This document shows, piece by piece, positions 4,947-5,148 of a DNA stretch of 5,148 nucleotides. The notes below the pieces were generated by a model, which was not told the DNA's origin, ran no database searches, and saw only the letters and a program-made list of their open reading frames with translations. A program made the position numbers and the translations under genes. Numbering within the stretch: the first letter of the stretch is position 1; each line of letters opens with the position of its first letter. Origin of the DNA: Bordetella parapertussis (GTDB lineage Bacteria > Pseudomonadota > Gammaproteobacteria > Burkholderiales > Burkholderiaceae_B); NCBI GenBank assembly GCA_945872285.1, contig CAMBZR010000131.1:1-5148 (forward strand), given 5' to 3'.

Positions 4947-5148
4947 GTAAGCGGTAACTGAACGCCGTTATAGTATTTGCGTTTTATAAAGTGCAAACTC
5001 TCTCTCTCTTTCAAAAAACCACGAGAGATTGCAATGCAAAGCCCAAAGCAAAGTCAGTTAAGCCCGCGCCAACAGCAGTGGCGTGATGAACAAGAGCAAT
5101 TCGAAGCCAGCGGTCTGACGGCGCGTAAGTTCTGTGAATTGCGCCGAT
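4947..5148 (+). mobile_element. Left end of an IS66-family insertion element, continuing past the window
   Basis: The stretch beginning GTAAGCGG at 4947 has the GTAA start usual for IS66-family tips and lies 87 bases before a gene whose product matches the small first protein of that family. An alternative tip is GTAACGG at 4941; the sequence has GGTAA three times within 20 bases, which makes the boundary ambiguous. The family normally makes an 8-base target duplication; the other end is outside the window, so this cannot be tested. Between tip and gene lie a TATAAA (4985-4990), a possible -10 box without a clear -35 box, and a (CT)6 run at 4998-5009. Confidence 0.65.
5034..5148 (+). CDS. tnpA: IS66-family accessory transposition protein TnpA-like, N-terminal 38 residues
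   Basis: The frame from ATG 5034 is open to the window edge and gives 38 residues. The part WRDEQEQFEASGLTARKFCE fits the N-terminal pattern of the small IS66 TnpA-like protein (W+..v.a..aSGLs...FC...), a putative DNA-binding helix region. GAGAGA (5023-5028) is an acceptable ribosome binding site 5 bases upstream. In complete elements this gene is followed by tnpB (the IS66 Orf2-like protein) and the large tnpC transposase; both would lie to the right. The call depends on a short segment, but the motif is distinctive. Its exact role in transposition is not well established. Confidence 0.75.
   Translation, partial: MQSPKQSQLSPRQQQWRDEQEQFEASGLTARKFCELRR

Noticed and set aside
4998..5009. (CT)6 run as a phase-variation tract
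   Set aside because: Only six units, outside a reading frame and not placed between promoter boxes I can recognise.

Overview
The window looks like a catabolic locus of a beta-proteobacterium, most likely of the order Burkholderiales. This is an inference. It rests on a Bug-family periplasmic binding protein without its own membrane subunits, on a CaiB/BaiF CoA-transferase transcribed divergently from it, and on the flanking insertion sequences. Nothing in the window fixes the genus.

Layout. Positions 1-713 (minus strand) hold the N-terminal 237 residues of a family III CoA-transferase; the rest lies off the left edge. Positions 714-919 are a divergent control region. It holds a good sigma-70 type promoter for the CoA-transferase, and nested inverted repeats cover the -10 box and the probable start site, so a repressor operator is likely. 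Rightward come four genes in one direction: a Bug-type solute-binding protein (920-1903), the small (1968-2468) and large (2465-3730) subunits of an aconitase-superfamily hydro-lyase of the isopropylmalate/dimethylmaleate/maleate hydratase type, and an isochorismatase-fold amidohydrolase closest in layout to maleamate amidohydrolase NicF (3805-4434). After 4434 there is no intact gene for about 600 bases. That stretch holds a large hairpin (4461-4510), a C-rich stretch with decayed coding signal, the 5' stub of an IS3-family orfA (4742-4846, minus strand), and then the left end of an IS66-family element whose first gene starts at 5034 and runs off the right edge.

How the genes may work together (inference). 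The amidohydrolase would release ammonia from a C4 amide such as maleamate. The two-subunit hydratase would hydrate the resulting cis-dicarboxylate (maleate to malate, or a methylated analogue such as citraconate or dimethylmaleate). The Bug protein would bind the carboxylate substrate in the periplasm. The CoA-transferase could activate a downstream or related acid, or serve a separate pathway sharing the control region. Family assignments are strong; substrates are not settled by the sequence.

The strongest points for a second look are the amidase-plus-hydratase pairing, the small-before-large subunit order, the operator laid over the minus-strand promoter, and the insertion-sequence graveyard that bounds the operon on the right.
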